Part shown: positions 20,127 through 30,181 of the stretch, piece after piece | Layout: every line of letters starts with the position of its first letter | How positions within the stretch are numbered: the stretch's first letter is position 1 | From: STC-54 sp964504665 | Lineage (GTDB): Bacteria; Patescibacteriota; Microgenomatia; Daviesbacterales; UBA10151 | DNA length: 64,000 nt | Assembly (NCBI GenBank): GCA_964504665.1 | Contig: CAZDEH010000002.1 | Coordinates: forward strand, 22,502-86,501 | Direction of reading: 5' to 3' | Made by a program: the position numbers and the translations under genes | Notes under the pieces: model-generated | Database searches by the model: none | What the model was told of the DNA's origin: nothing | The model's input: the letters and a program-made list of their open reading frames with translations, nothing else

Positions 20127-21629
20127 TTATTCAAGATTCGTTCTAATATTTAGTACAAACTTTTTTGTGTCTTCTATCAAAGAAGGTCCAATTAAAACAA
20201 ACATAGAAATAGCATAAACAATAAAAGATAGTGCAGACAATGCAAAAATTCCAACCCAAGACACAGGTATTAACTGTCTCCCTAAGATCAAAACTCCCAA
20301 CATAGCAGCTGAACCCAATAGTGGTTTTCCGACGCTTTCTAAAAGATTTATTTTAATCACCCTAAGTGTAACAATAATAACTACAAAAGAACTCGTTCCA
20401 ACCAAAGCATAACCTGCTGCTGCTCCATTTAGTCCAAAATATAGTGATAAGATTGGTAAAAAAACCCAGGTAAGGACAGTCCACATAATCATTAGATAAA
20501 AAGTAGTTTTAATTCTTCCGGTCGCATTTAAAACATTGGTCAAGGGAGTAGAGACTGCTGCCCAGGCGGAATTAACAGACATTAAGCCTAAAGCCAATAA
20601 AGCAGGTTGCCATTTAATATATTTTGGAATAAGACTAACTAACATCGGAGAAATTAGTACTAAAACAACAATTGTAGGAAAAACTAATAAGCAAATAAAG
20701 AAAATAGATTTAGAAACAGCTTTTGATAGCTCGTCCGGATGTGATTGCATCCGAGAAAAAGCCGGAAAAGTTACTCTAGTAACAGGATCCATTACCAAAC
20801 TTAGCAATTGTGCCGGCCATTTTTTTGCCCAACCTAAAAGCCCAATATTAGCAGGTCCTAAAATTACAGTTAATAAGACAATAATACCTTCATCTTTTAT
20901 TTTTGCTAAGATTTGGTTAATTTGATAAGGCAATCCATAATGTAAAAGATCTTTAAGAGAGTTGCGATCAAAAGCTAAACCTGGTTTCCAAGGATTGATA
21001 ATATACATTAAAATTAAACTTGAAAAACCATTAACCAAAACAGCAACGGTAAAACTTGAAATACCAAATCCTTTCCAAGCTAAGAAAACGGCGACTAATT
21101 GGTATAAAATTTGACCAATAATTCCTGGAATTATCAGCTTATTAAATTCTAACTTTCTCTCAAGTAAAATCGAAGGAATACTCATTAACGAAGAAAATAA
21201 AAAATTAAGAGCTAAGGCCCATGCTAAATAAACTGATTGTTGATCAAGATGAGCCAATTGACGATAGAATGGTGTTGCCAAAAAGATAACAAAGATAACA
21301 CAAAGAACTAAAATATTTTGAATAGTAAAAGTAGTTTCTAAGGCTTTTCTACTTGGAGTCTCTTTTTTTTGTATTAAAGCTGCAGCCAAACCAATATCTT
21401 GAAAAATACTAAAAATACTCAAAAAAGCTTGAACTGCAATCCAGGTACCAAATTGGTCTGGGGCTAAAAAAACGGTTAATAGGAATCCTGCTCCAACATT
21501 AATTAGCTGTAAAAATATAGTCCTGCCTGTTAAAGTAACTACGCCTTTAACAGCGCGTTTTTTTACTAAATCCAAAGTCATCTCAGAAGTGCTATCAAAA
21601 TGTTTACTAATTTTGGCATCGTCATTCAT
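20127..21629 (-). CDS. Wzx-type polysaccharide flippase (MOP/PST family)
   Basis: 500 residues, about fourteen helices, usual length for the family. The N-terminal cytoplasmic stretch (1-30) is hydrophilic. KGVVTLTGRTIFLQLINVGAGFLL and APDQFGTWIAVQAFLSIFSIFQDIGLAAALIQKK are the typical first two helices of polysaccharide export proteins (PF13440). It would move undecaprenyl-diphosphate-linked oligosaccharide units to the outer face. It is the only flippase in the window; no Wzy polymerase, WaaL ligase or priming phosphoglycosyltransferase could be identified. This means either those steps are elsewhere or the GT-C enzymes finish the glycan. Confidence 0.9.
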   Translation of the reverse strand: MNDDAKISKHFDSTSEMTLDLVKKRAVKGVVTLTGRTIFLQLINVGAGFLLTVFLAPDQFGTWIAVQAFLSIFSIFQDIGLAAALIQKKETPSRKALETTFTIQNILVLCVIFVIFLATPFYRQLAHLDQQSVYLAWALALNFLFSSLMSIPSILLERKLEFNKLIIPGIIGQILYQLVAVFLAWKGFGISSFTVAVLVNGFSSLILMYIINPWKPGLAFDRNSLKDLLHYGLPYQINQILAKIKDEGIIVLLTVILGPANIGLLGWAKKWPAQLLSLVMDPVTRVTFPAFSRMQSHPDELSKAVSKSIFFICLLVFPTIVVLVLISPMLVSLIPKYIKWQPALLALGLMSVNSAWAAVSTPLTNVLNATGRIKTTFYLMIMWTVLTWVFLPILSLYFGLNGAAAGYALVGTSSFVVIIVTLRVIKINLLESVGKPLLGSAAMLGVLILGRQLIPVSWVGIFALSALSFIVYAISMFVLIGPSLIEDTKKFVLNIRTNLE

Positions 21630-21644
21630 AACAGAATAAGTGTC

Positions 21645-22898
21645 TTAAACCTCCTGCACGATCTTTTTTGGAAAATATAAATATATGTAATAAATAGAGG
21701 TTGAAACAAATATAGTTTGTAAAATACTCCTCCCTAAATTTACTTCAATAGGAATCTTTAAAAGTACCCAAAGATTTTGACCGTTATACAAAGCAGGATT
21801 TATAACAGAAAAGAGCCCTAAATTTAATCCTTGTTCAAATAAAAATACCAAACCGGTAAAGCTTATTAAAGAAAAAATTACCATCAAAGTATTTTTAAAA
21901 TTAGATTTTACCAGCGTAAAAATTAAAAAAGGAGTTAACCATAAAAACCACTGAGGGTGATAATGGGTAAATGTAAAAAATAATAACAAGATAATAAAAA
22001 ATCGTTGCCATAAATTTTCAATCGATCCTTTAATTTCCCAGAAAAGTAAATAGAAAAAACCTAAAAAAGCTAAAAATAAAATAATACTTTCTCCCCCAGA
22101 AATAGGGATTTGTGGATATAGACTTTTTAATGTTTGATTAGCAACTAGAGCATATGTCCTAAAACCCACAGATGGTATATACAAAAATGTTATCAGTAAA
22201 TATGGGATAATTCCTAAAATTAAAGCAGCAATTTTCTTTTGATAGGATGTAAATAAAAATGCTACGACTGGAAGTAATAATAAAGGATAAATTTTAAAAC
22301 AGGATCCAAATCCTAATAACAGAACTGCCCACCAAATATTTTTTTCTTTTAAAGGACTTTTTGAGATTAAATATAGTGATAGAACTACAAAAAAAGTGGG
22401 AACAATGTCAAATTGACCCATCATATAAGTTGCATACAAATTTACCGGATTAAAAATCCACAAAGTAAAGACTAATAATTTTCTTTTATCAAACATTCTT
22501 CCAAGTAAAAATGCTAAGGGTATGTCAAATAATAAATAAGGTATTTTTAATAATATTAGGTGCAAATTAAGTTGAAAGGTACCTAAAACTTGAGAAACAT
22601 CAAATAGAAAAAACTGATAGAAAGCTGGATCTTTACCAATATTCCCAACACTATTTAAGATAAAAAATAAAAAATACACAAGAGGTGGATAATTAAATAC
22701 TGATGCGGGATAGTGTTTGATGATTTCACTATTTTGAGGTAATGATGATAAAACATCATAAAAATTTAAGATTTTCCCTGAAGCTAAAATACCACCGGTA
22801 AAATCAAATGCCTGAATGTCTGAATGATAGGTAATAGAGGCTATAATAAGTCTCAAAGCAATACCAATAGCCAACACAATTGAAAATTTATTAATCAT
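21645..22898 (-). CDS. GT-C glycosyltransferase, GT87/DUF2029-like
   Basis: 417 residues, about ten helices. The first outer loop has YHSDIQAFDFTGGIL (acidic motif) and then the family hallmark FNYPPLVYFLF near 70; a second hallmark, CFKIYPLLLLPVVAFL, sits near 210 and HYHPQWFLWLTPFLIF near 310. This set is typical of GT87 (alpha-mannosyl-type, polyprenyl-phosphomannose dependent). It is spaced 15 nt from the flippase and 27 nt from the upstream PTPS-related gene, so probably in the same transcript. Mannose as the sugar is a family-based guess only. Confidence 0.8.
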   Translation of the reverse strand: MINKFSIVLAIGIALRLIIASITYHSDIQAFDFTGGILASGKILNFYDVLSSLPQNSEIIKHYPASVFNYPPLVYFLFFILNSVGNIGKDPAFYQFFLFDVSQVLGTFQLNLHLILLKIPYLLFDIPLAFLLGRMFDKRKLLVFTLWIFNPVNLYATYMMGQFDIVPTFFVVLSLYLISKSPLKEKNIWWAVLLLGFGSCFKIYPLLLLPVVAFLFTSYQKKIAALILGIIPYLLITFLYIPSVGFRTYALVANQTLKSLYPQIPISGGESIILFLAFLGFFYLLFWEIKGSIENLWQRFFIILLLFFTFTHYHPQWFLWLTPFLIFTLVKSNFKNTLMVIFSLISFTGLVFLFEQGLNLGLFSVINPALYNGQNLWVLLKIPIEVNLGRSILQTIFVSTSIYYIYLYFPKKIVQEV

Positions 22899-22925
22899 CC
22901 TAAGGTAAATCTTAATACATTCAAC

Positions 22926-24647
22926 TTAAATTGTCCTCTTTTTTAATAAAAAATGTTTTTTATTGTTCCCATATATCACTATTCCAATTGTTATAACTAA
23001 AGAAATTATAGAAATAATATTTGAATATAATCTGATAGGTGTATTTTTAAACTTTCCCACTACTGAATATTGTCCTGGCGACAAGCTAAAACTGATTCTC
23101 CCAACATAATTATTATGATTATGAGGTATCTTTTGGTTATCAACTTGCACTTCCCATCCAGGAAAATCAAAAACAGGGACTTCTAGGTCAGTGTCTTCCA
23201 TAACTTTAGCATCAAAAGACCATTTATTTGATTTATTAACGAAATTACTAAGTTTCACTTTACCAGATCTAACGATGGGTATACTCGGAGCAGGTTCTTT
23301 CGGTTCAACTGCAGTGGTCGGTAAGTAATCTAAAATAGCAGCCTTTTGTTGCTCTTCCCAAAGTTTTCCGGATAATTTTTCTTTATCTGTCAAAGGAAAA
23401 AATGATTCTGGGTTAAAATAAATCCAATTAAAAAATACCGTAAGGATAATGATTAAACCAATCCATATAATTTGCACTTTTTCTTTCCAAAAAATAGTTA
23501 ACATTCCTCCCAGTAAAGAGGAAGAAAATATAATAATAGACAGAAAGCGCCATGGAAATTGAACATATGCCAATATTGAAATTTTTTCCCAAATGAAAGT
23601 AGATCTATTGTGGGTCATAAACACACCAGTGATAAAAATCATTAATAAAAAACAAGCTAAAATTACAGTCTTTAATGCACCCAAATTTTCAGGTATAGCT
23701 ATACCTACACGAACAAGATTTTTTCTACAAAGTAATAAAAGTAGTAAGATCAAGAACAAGATTACCAACCACCAGTGAGGCCATCCAATCTGAAAAGAGA
23801 TGGTATCAGCATCTCCCATAATTGACGCTCCGTAACCCCATAGTCTTTGGAAAAACAATTGGGGGAGGCTTACAAAATGAGCTCGATAATTTAAATCTAA
23901 TCTAGTCAGATTCTCAGTTTGAACCAAATATTTTTCTAAAAATGCCGGAACAATAAAGAAAGCAGACATACCTACACCGAGAATTAATGATGTGATTGTC
24001 AGGAAAATATTTTTTGATTTCTCAATAATAACCCATCCAACTAACCAAAGAATTAATAAAGGAATAAATAATAACGTTGAAATATTGTGGGTAGTCAAAA
24101 AAGCTGTCAAAACAAAAACTACACCTAAAAAATTAACTAACGTTCTTCTTTTGATTAAAGACAAAACAAAATAAAACGCCAATGGCGCCAGTGCGATTGA
24201 AAAACTTTCTGCTATTGCTCCTCTGACATAAAGATCGAGAGCTCTGTATGGTGAAAGGGTGTAGAGAACCGCTGATATAAGTCCACTATTTTTTCCGAAA
24301 AGTTTATTTCCTAACAAAAACATAGAAAATCCACCAATGACAAGTGGGAGAAAAAATAGTAGTTTAGATGCACCGATATATCCGAAAATATAACTAAATA
24401 TTGCCCCTAAATAATACGGAAAAGCACTATAGTAATTAAACAAAGGGAAACCATTGCCATAACCCATATCAGGTACCCACCGACAGGGAATCTGTCCATC
24501 CGTAAAACATTTCCTCATCTCGAAAATCCTCATCACTTGTAAGTCATCATGATGAGTAAAATACCCCGGCACAACCAAAGGCCAACTCATTGATATAATA
24601 ATGACGATTAAGATTAACAAGTGCCAATGCTTTTTTAATTTAATCAT
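22926..24647 (-). CDS. PTPS-related (PF10131-like) membrane protein
   Basis: 573 residues. First outer loop: PGYFTHHDDLQVMRIFEM with PCRWVPDMGYGNGFPLFN; then SPYRALDLYVRGAIAESFS, a strictly conserved loop in all three paralogs of this window; then TTHNISTLLF. The C-terminal ectodomain ends VFDFPGWEVQVDNQKIPHNH, a beta-rich element, before the last helix. The adjacent paralog at 24640-26349 is clearly similar throughout (tandem duplication), and the third copy is at 1-1672. The family is GT-C-like by topology and unassigned by function. Its start overlaps the upstream gene by 8 nt. Confidence 0.85.
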   Translation of the reverse strand: MIKLKKHWHLLILIVIIISMSWPLVVPGYFTHHDDLQVMRIFEMRKCFTDGQIPCRWVPDMGYGNGFPLFNYYSAFPYYLGAIFSYIFGYIGASKLLFFLPLVIGGFSMFLLGNKLFGKNSGLISAVLYTLSPYRALDLYVRGAIAESFSIALAPLAFYFVLSLIKRRTLVNFLGVVFVLTAFLTTHNISTLLFIPLLILWLVGWVIIEKSKNIFLTITSLILGVGMSAFFIVPAFLEKYLVQTENLTRLDLNYRAHFVSLPQLFFQRLWGYGASIMGDADTISFQIGWPHWWLVILFLILLLLLLCRKNLVRVGIAIPENLGALKTVILACFLLMIFITGVFMTHNRSTFIWEKISILAYVQFPWRFLSIIIFSSSLLGGMLTIFWKEKVQIIWIGLIIILTVFFNWIYFNPESFFPLTDKEKLSGKLWEEQQKAAILDYLPTTAVEPKEPAPSIPIVRSGKVKLSNFVNKSNKWSFDAKVMEDTDLEVPVFDFPGWEVQVDNQKIPHNHNNYVGRISFSLSPGQYSVVGKFKNTPIRLYSNIISIISLVITIGIVIYGNNKKHFLLKKRTI

Positions 24648-26349
24648 TCTTTTTGGAGAATAGTCGATATTCTTTTATTATTAAAACTATCAAAATCGAC
24701 AAGGTGAGGAAAGTTAATAAATTTCCCAGTTTTCTTATGGGTGTATCTGTTAAATATGCTTCAAACTGATGCTGACCATTTGGTATTTCCATACTGATTA
24801 AACCCAGACAAAATTCTTGCCCTCTACAATCGCTATGACTCAAAGCTACTTCCCGGCCATCAACCTTAACTTTCATCCCTGGAAAATCAAATAGTGGTAA
24901 CCTTAGATTCACCGTATCGGATACTACAACCTCACCTTTTTGAAAATTACTACCTTTCTTATAACCTAGAAAGGTTGCCTTACCATCCATAATTTCCGGA
25001 AAATCAGGAGCTTTTTTAGTAGGAGGAAGTGTGGCGAAAATTGGTAAATAGTCAAAGATACTGACTGTTAATTGTTTTTCCCAATTCTTACCAGAGAATT
25101 TTTCTTGATCAGACATTTCTAACCATTTAGATGGCTGAAAAAAACTACCATGTAAAATAAAGACGCTTACGATTAATATAACTCCAAGCACCATTTTTAT
25201 TTTTTGTTTTCTCAAAAAATATATAACAATTCCGGAAAAAAGGGACAATAGAAATACGCTATCAGCAAGTAACCTCCACGGAAATTGTAAATACCATAAA
25301 ATAGGTAATGCCTCCCAAATTGGAGTAGATTTTTGATGAGTCATAAAAAGAATGACTGTATTAACTATTAACAAAACAATGGTGAAAATAGCAATCTTTC
25401 TTTCTCTCTGAAAAAAAATAACCGCCAATAAGAAAGCCAATAACCCTACCATTGCGTGTATCGTTCCTGTAGAAAGGGAAAGATCATCATTAGGACCTAA
25501 CCACGAGGAACCAAAACCCCAGTAATTAGATAAAAAGAGTTGGTTTATATCAACAAAGTGCTGACGGTAGTCAAAATACCCTCCAAGCATTGATTCTGTG
25601 TGAGCATACTGTTTTTCGAATATCATCGGAAAAACAAAAAATGCAGCTAATGCAACTCCTAACAATCCTCCTATAATAAGTTTTGGCAGCACCTTCCATT
25701 CTTTTTCTAAAAATATCCACATAACAATCCAAATTGCAACGATAGGCAAAAAAATCATTGACATTAAACTATGAGTGGTCAAAAGCATTCCTATAGATAA
25801 CACCATCCAAATAAAATATTTTGTCTTTTTTGTTTTAATTAGCTGACAACTTGACCAAAAAATTAACGGAAAAAAAACAAAAGCCCAAAATTCGCTCAGA
25901 GCACCTCGAACATAAACGTCTACAGCCCGATAGGGATGATAAGTATATAAAATTGCTCCAAAAAAAGCTGGCCAATCCCCAAAGAGAGAACGTAAAAAGA
26001 TAAAACAGGTTGTGGCAGCTAAAATAAACCCCCAAACAAATAACATTTTTACAACATCAATAAATTGGAATCCTATTAAATGTAAAATCTCCCCCAGATA
26101 ATAAACACTCGGTGGATAATAGTTAAACTGTGGATATCCATATTGGAAACCTGCATCAGGAACCCATCGACATGGTATCTGAAAATCAGCAAAACATTTA
26201 TCCATTTGCTGTAACCTAAAAGCTTGCAGATCATCCTGCATGGGAAAAAACCCCGGACGAAGTAATGAAGAAAAACTTGGGATGATTAATATTAATAGTA
26301 GTAGAAAAATAGTAATTGGATTTTGTATAAAATTGATTAATTTTTTCAT
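24640..26349 (-). CDS. PTPS-related (PF10131-like) membrane protein
   Basis: 569 residues, tandem paralog of 22926-24647. Shared blocks in order: PGFFPMQDDLQAFRLQQM, PCRWVPDAGFQYGYPQFN, HPYRAVDVYVRGALSEFWAF, TTHSLMSMIFLP, and the C-terminal outer element LFDFPGMKVKVDGREV. About eleven helices. The ATG lies 12 nt after the stop of the corrected gene at 26362, so it is part of the same unit. Two near-identical proteins in tandem could add the same sugar at successive positions or different sugars; the sequence does not decide. Confidence 0.85.
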   Translation of the reverse strand: MKKLINFIQNPITIFLLLLILIIPSFSSLLRPGFFPMQDDLQAFRLQQMDKCFADFQIPCRWVPDAGFQYGYPQFNYYPPSVYYLGEILHLIGFQFIDVVKMLFVWGFILAATTCFIFLRSLFGDWPAFFGAILYTYHPYRAVDVYVRGALSEFWAFVFFPLIFWSSCQLIKTKKTKYFIWMVLSIGMLLTTHSLMSMIFLPIVAIWIVMWIFLEKEWKVLPKLIIGGLLGVALAAFFVFPMIFEKQYAHTESMLGGYFDYRQHFVDINQLFLSNYWGFGSSWLGPNDDLSLSTGTIHAMVGLLAFLLAVIFFQRERKIAIFTIVLLIVNTVILFMTHQKSTPIWEALPILWYLQFPWRLLADSVFLLSLFSGIVIYFLRKQKIKMVLGVILIVSVFILHGSFFQPSKWLEMSDQEKFSGKNWEKQLTVSIFDYLPIFATLPPTKKAPDFPEIMDGKATFLGYKKGSNFQKGEVVVSDTVNLRLPLFDFPGMKVKVDGREVALSHSDCRGQEFCLGLISMEIPNGQHQFEAYLTDTPIRKLGNLLTFLTLSILIVLIIKEYRLFSKKND

Positions 26350-26361
26350 ATTATTTCAGAA

Positions 26362-27884
26362 TTATTTACTGGGTAATACTTTAAAAACCAGGATTGCATC
26401 CTGAAAAATACCTGGGTAATTTGCTTTGGGGTATTCTTTAATTAACTCTGTACCTGCAGGATTTTGTCTAACCCTAGATCTATTAGCAATAAAATAAGTG
26501 GGTCCNNNNNNNNNNTTTTTTCAACATCAGAAATTTCTGCTTTTCCACCCAAAACCACAATTTTATTGATAGTAGTTGTATGAAAATATTTATCTAAATA
26601 GATTATTAAACCATCCGGCAGCGTCCCAAAACTACCTTCAGTTTCTACAATAATTGTTCCTTTTTGAGCTTCATCTATGAGAAAATTTGCAATTTCTGGA
26701 AAACCATAACCTGCTGTCCAATCTTCCAAATAGCCCCTTCTTTCTTCTACGGGTAAAGGGGCAGCAGCAGGGTTAGTCATCAATAAATAATCAAATTTTA
26801 AAGCCAAAGGCAAACAAATCAGAATAAAAACTAAAAAAGCCCATTTAAATTTTGGTCTGAAAATTTCTACTGACTGTGCTATCCCCCATCCTCCCAAACA
26901 AAGAAGAGGAGGCACTGCAGAAAGAATGTATCTGGCAGTAAAAGTTCTAAGAAACAAGAGTTCGGCAAGCAAAGGTCCGACCATCCAGAAAAAAATTACC
27001 AAAGCGATTTTATTTCTTTTTATGAAAGTTAGAATGATTCCCAGGAAAATAAAAACCAAAATGGGGACAGTAAATAATTTTGGGAACCAGTCAAAAAGGT
27101 CTTTAAGATGAGGAATTAATGGATCAAAAGGGTTTGTCAAAAGACGGGTTATTGGGAAAATGTAGTCCTTATTTCTAGATGCCAAACTATCAAAACCAGG
27201 TCCCAGTCTTAACAAATTATAAATAAAAAAAGCTGTTATTCCTGAGAGTATCAAATAAAAAATTACTTTAAACAATCTGTTCAGGTATTTTGCTTTTGAG
27301 AAATCAACAGCTATTAAACCTACAGGCAGCATATAAAGGTTTGGAAGTCCTGATGTTTTGGTTAAAATTCCTCCTCCGAGAATAAACCCTAAAATTAAAG
27401 ATAAATCAAAACGCGGATTTTTAATTAAACATAAAACAAAAAATAAAGACCAGATAGAAAAAGCAGCTAACATTGAATCAACCAAAGCCAACTTATCAAA
27501 AAAGAGTGAAAATGGAGTAATTGCTATAAGAAATGCTACCCAAAGCGCTGTTTTTTCATTGAAAAATTTCCAGCACAAAATAAAAGCTCCTGTCATAGTA
27601 ATAAATCCTGAGATTACAGACAAGAAACGTCCGGCATAAAGTGGGTCGTCAAATATTTTAAAAACTCCTGTCATTAACCACATAAATAAAGGGGTTTTAC
27701 CATCAGACAGGGAGATAAAACGGAGTGTTGGCTCAGCCTTCATAATCTGAGCCCAACGAATATAAATAGCTTCGTCGGCAAAAATTGGCTGAAGAGTCAG
27801 GTTGATTAATCTCAAGCTAAAAAACAATAAAGAGATAAGTAAAAAAATTATGATCTCCTGGCGATGTTTAAGGATAAAGCTCAC
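26362..27884 (-). CDS. ArnT/PMT-like GT-C glycosyltransferase (C-terminus frameshifted by a 10-N gap)
   Basis: About twelve helices; first outer loop PIFADEAIYIRWAQIM (D-E pair) then LSDGKTPLFMWLM, a strong PMT_2/ArnT signature. Reading straight through the ten N at 26506-26515 gives an implausible tail stopping at 26442. In the next frame the sequence after the gap reads GPTYFIANRSRVRQNPAG and continues to KVLPSK with a stop at 26362-26364, 12 nt before the downstream start. This is the expected C-terminal ectodomain, so I set the end at 26362. The true gap length must be 2 modulo 3. Expected protein about 507 residues. Upstream neighbour is a DPM-like GT2 that may make its lipid-linked donor. 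Confidence 0.85.
26506..26515. other. assembly gap (10 N) with wrong length modulo 3
   Basis: The frames on the two sides of this gap differ; the coding potential on both sides belongs to one gene (26362-27884). Confidence 0.95.
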
Positions 27885-27896
27885 AAAAATATTATA

Positions 27897-28640
27897 TCAG
27901 TATTTTCCTGCCAAATCATTCCACCTAATCCTGAACATATCGTAAATCGTTGCCAGGGCATCTTTGAACATTTGAACCCGTTCAGTGTCTACATAATTCC
28001 ATTCAACGCTAACTTCTGCTATTTTAAATCCATATTTTTGAGCAAGATATAAAACCTCAACATCAAAGCCGGCGTTTACAGCTCCGCCTTTGGTATGCAA
28101 AACCCCCCATTCATGTTCTATTTTTGGAATAATCTTTTTTATAGATTCCCTGTTAAAAGCTTTAAAACCACATTGTGTATCTTCAAATGGTAAACCTAAA
28201 ATTATCCCCCTCAGAATTGAAAAGATTTCAGCTGCTAATTTACGTAAAGCGGGTGCTCCTTTTCTACCATGTCTTGAACCGATTACAATATCAAAACCTA
28301 ACTCAAATTTCGGAATAAATTTTTCAATCTGATTAATAGGAGTTGCCTGATCCATATCTGTAAAAACAATAATTTCTCCACAGGATACTAAAAGTCCTGT
28401 TATAACAGTCATCGCTTTACCACCATGAGAGTTCTTAATTAACCTAAATCCCTTCTTGTCTCTAATTTGCTGTTCAATAGTCACCACAGTATCATCAGTT
28501 GAACCGTCATCAACAATTAATACTTCAAATGAATAAATTTGTTTTTGAAGATAGTTATAAACCTCTTCCAGAACTCCCAATTTTAAATTTTTGGCTTCAT
28601 TATAAGCCGGTATAACTACTGAAAGTTTATATTGATTCAT
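27897..28640 (-). CDS. GT2 polyprenyl-phosphate sugar synthase (DPM1/ALG5-like)
   Basis: 247 residues. SVVIPAYNEAKNLKLG, VLIVDDGSTDDTV, GGKAMTVITGL, then the metal motif FTDMDQATP near 95, IGSRHGRKGAPALR, and DTQCGFKAFNRESI near 155, the last being a hallmark of dolichyl-phosphate glucose/mannose synthase-like GT2 enzymes. It would form a lipid-phosphate monosaccharide on the cytoplasmic face, the donor class used by GT-C enzymes. No C-terminal membrane helix pair is present, so a separate flippase would be needed. It lies between two GT-C genes (12-nt spacer downstream, 1-nt overlap upstream), which supports that pairing. Confidence 0.88.
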   Translation of the reverse strand: MNQYKLSVVIPAYNEAKNLKLGVLEEVYNYLQKQIYSFEVLIVDDGSTDDTVVTIEQQIRDKKGFRLIKNSHGGKAMTVITGLLVSCGEIIVFTDMDQATPINQIEKFIPKFELGFDIVIGSRHGRKGAPALRKLAAEIFSILRGIILGLPFEDTQCGFKAFNRESIKKIIPKIEHEWGVLHTKGGAVNAGFDVEVLYLAQKYGFKIAEVSVEWNYVDTERVQMFKDALATIYDMFRIRWNDLAGKY

Positions 28641-30175
28641 TATTTTATTATACTAAAAGAAAAATCATTTGGTGGCTGTCCACTGGGATTCGCTACTAAT
28701 CTATATATTTTTAAACCGTCTACAATATTCATTGTATCAATTTTTGACATACCAAAACCTGCAATTTCATATTTTGGATGTCCAACTGGGTTACAAATAG
28801 TATCTTCACATACCACGAAAAGTTGGTTTGTGATTTCAATTGGCACAACTTTAGGTTTAAATCCATACATGTCTAAATAAAATTGGTAAGCTGAATCATA
28901 GTTACGTTCTGCAATTAAGGCAAAATTAAATGGCTGACCATTTGCTTTGTTAATAATATATTTGGCAACCTGCTCTGTTCTTTGAAGTTGATTTACAGGG
29001 GGAGTAAATAACCAACTTTTGGGAATATTAACAACAATGAGCGGTATCAGAATAATTACAACCGCTAGCCATTGCCATTTTTTTGTTAATAAACTAATTA
29101 AAGCTGCTAAAAGTAAAAATGGGACCGGATTTATAAATCCCAAATAATGATCGTAAATAGAGTACTTGTAAAAAGTTAAACCTAAGACACCAGTAATCAG
29201 CCAAACTCCGCAAGTCAAAAACGGCCATTCTAATTTTCTTTTCTTAAACAGCATTACTATTAAAGCCAAAACAGGAATTAAAATTAAGAACGAGATAATA
29301 AATATAATTGCATTATTTTCTCCTCCTATATATCGCCCGATTAATTTATCGGAATAGATTGAGGAAATTTGTGATGGAATTGTTGAAACATTAATACCCA
29401 AAGAGCCGTCATCTCCAACGAACAAAGATTTCAGTGCGTTAAAGTTCATAAAACTGTACTTAAAATCAAATATAATTAAAGGAGAAATAATAAAAATAAA
29501 AGCAATTATTGCACATATTGTACCAAGGAAAAAATTCTTATATTCCATCTTTTTTCTTTCAATCAATTCAATCAGCCAAAGTATTCCAAAAATAGGCAAT
29601 AATATTAATGCCAAATAATGCATTTGGATTACCGCAGACAATGAAGCTCCTGTCAAAATAAACCATAAAAAGTTTTTACTTTTTCTTGCTTGATGTAATC
29701 CTAAAAAAGATAACAGAGAAAAAAAGGGGGCCGGGTTAGGATTCCACGAAGATCTAGAATAAGTAACTGTGACAAAAGATATGGCATAAAGAAATGCAGA
29801 TAAAAGAGCCGACCATTTCCCAAACCATTCTCTGGCTAAAAAATATATAAGCCCAACTGTGGCAATTCCAATTAGAGCTACCATAACTGCTGCTGCAACT
29901 GGATTAAGCCAAAATAAGGCCATTGGGATCGCCATCATATAGTAATACAGAGGACCAAGATAAATGTTGCCAACAGATGAAGGGGGACCGATCAAAGGAA
30001 AATCATGTTCTATTAAGATTCTATTCATCATCAACATATCCCGACCTTCATCTCCCAAAAAAGTCATATATTCAGACAAACGATAGAACCGTAAAAAAGC
30101 TGCCACAGATATAATCAGGATGATAATTACAACCTCAAAACGATTTTGTTTAACCCACAAGATAATTGATTTCAT
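28640..30175 (-). CDS. ArnT/PMT-like GT-C glycosyltransferase
   Basis: 511 residues, about eleven helices. First outer loop FLGDEGRDMLMMNRIL with PLIGPPSSVGNIYLGPLYYY after it; SRSSWNPNPAPFFSLL near 130 is the second conserved outer motif, and MHYLALILLP near 190. The C-terminal ectodomain (about 400-511) contains two Cys (CEDTIC). Its best match in this window is the gap-containing gene at 9886-11609, with the same GRDML and YLGP blocks. It is flanked on both sides by GT2 polyprenyl-phosphate sugar synthases, suggesting that two lipid-sugar donors feed this cluster. Confidence 0.88.
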   Translation of the reverse strand: MKSIILWVKQNRFEVVIIILIISVAAFLRFYRLSEYMTFLGDEGRDMLMMNRILIEHDFPLIGPPSSVGNIYLGPLYYYMMAIPMALFWLNPVAAAVMVALIGIATVGLIYFLAREWFGKWSALLSAFLYAISFVTVTYSRSSWNPNPAPFFSLLSFLGLHQARKSKNFLWFILTGASLSAVIQMHYLALILLPIFGILWLIELIERKKMEYKNFFLGTICAIIAFIFIISPLIIFDFKYSFMNFNALKSLFVGDDGSLGINVSTIPSQISSIYSDKLIGRYIGGENNAIIFIISFLILIPVLALIVMLFKKRKLEWPFLTCGVWLITGVLGLTFYKYSIYDHYLGFINPVPFLLLAALISLLTKKWQWLAVVIILIPLIVVNIPKSWLFTPPVNQLQRTEQVAKYIINKANGQPFNFALIAERNYDSAYQFYLDMYGFKPKVVPIEITNQLFVVCEDTICNPVGHPKYEIAGFGMSKIDTMNIVDGLKIYRLVANPSGQPPNDFSFSIIK

Positions 30176-30181
30176 GATGAT

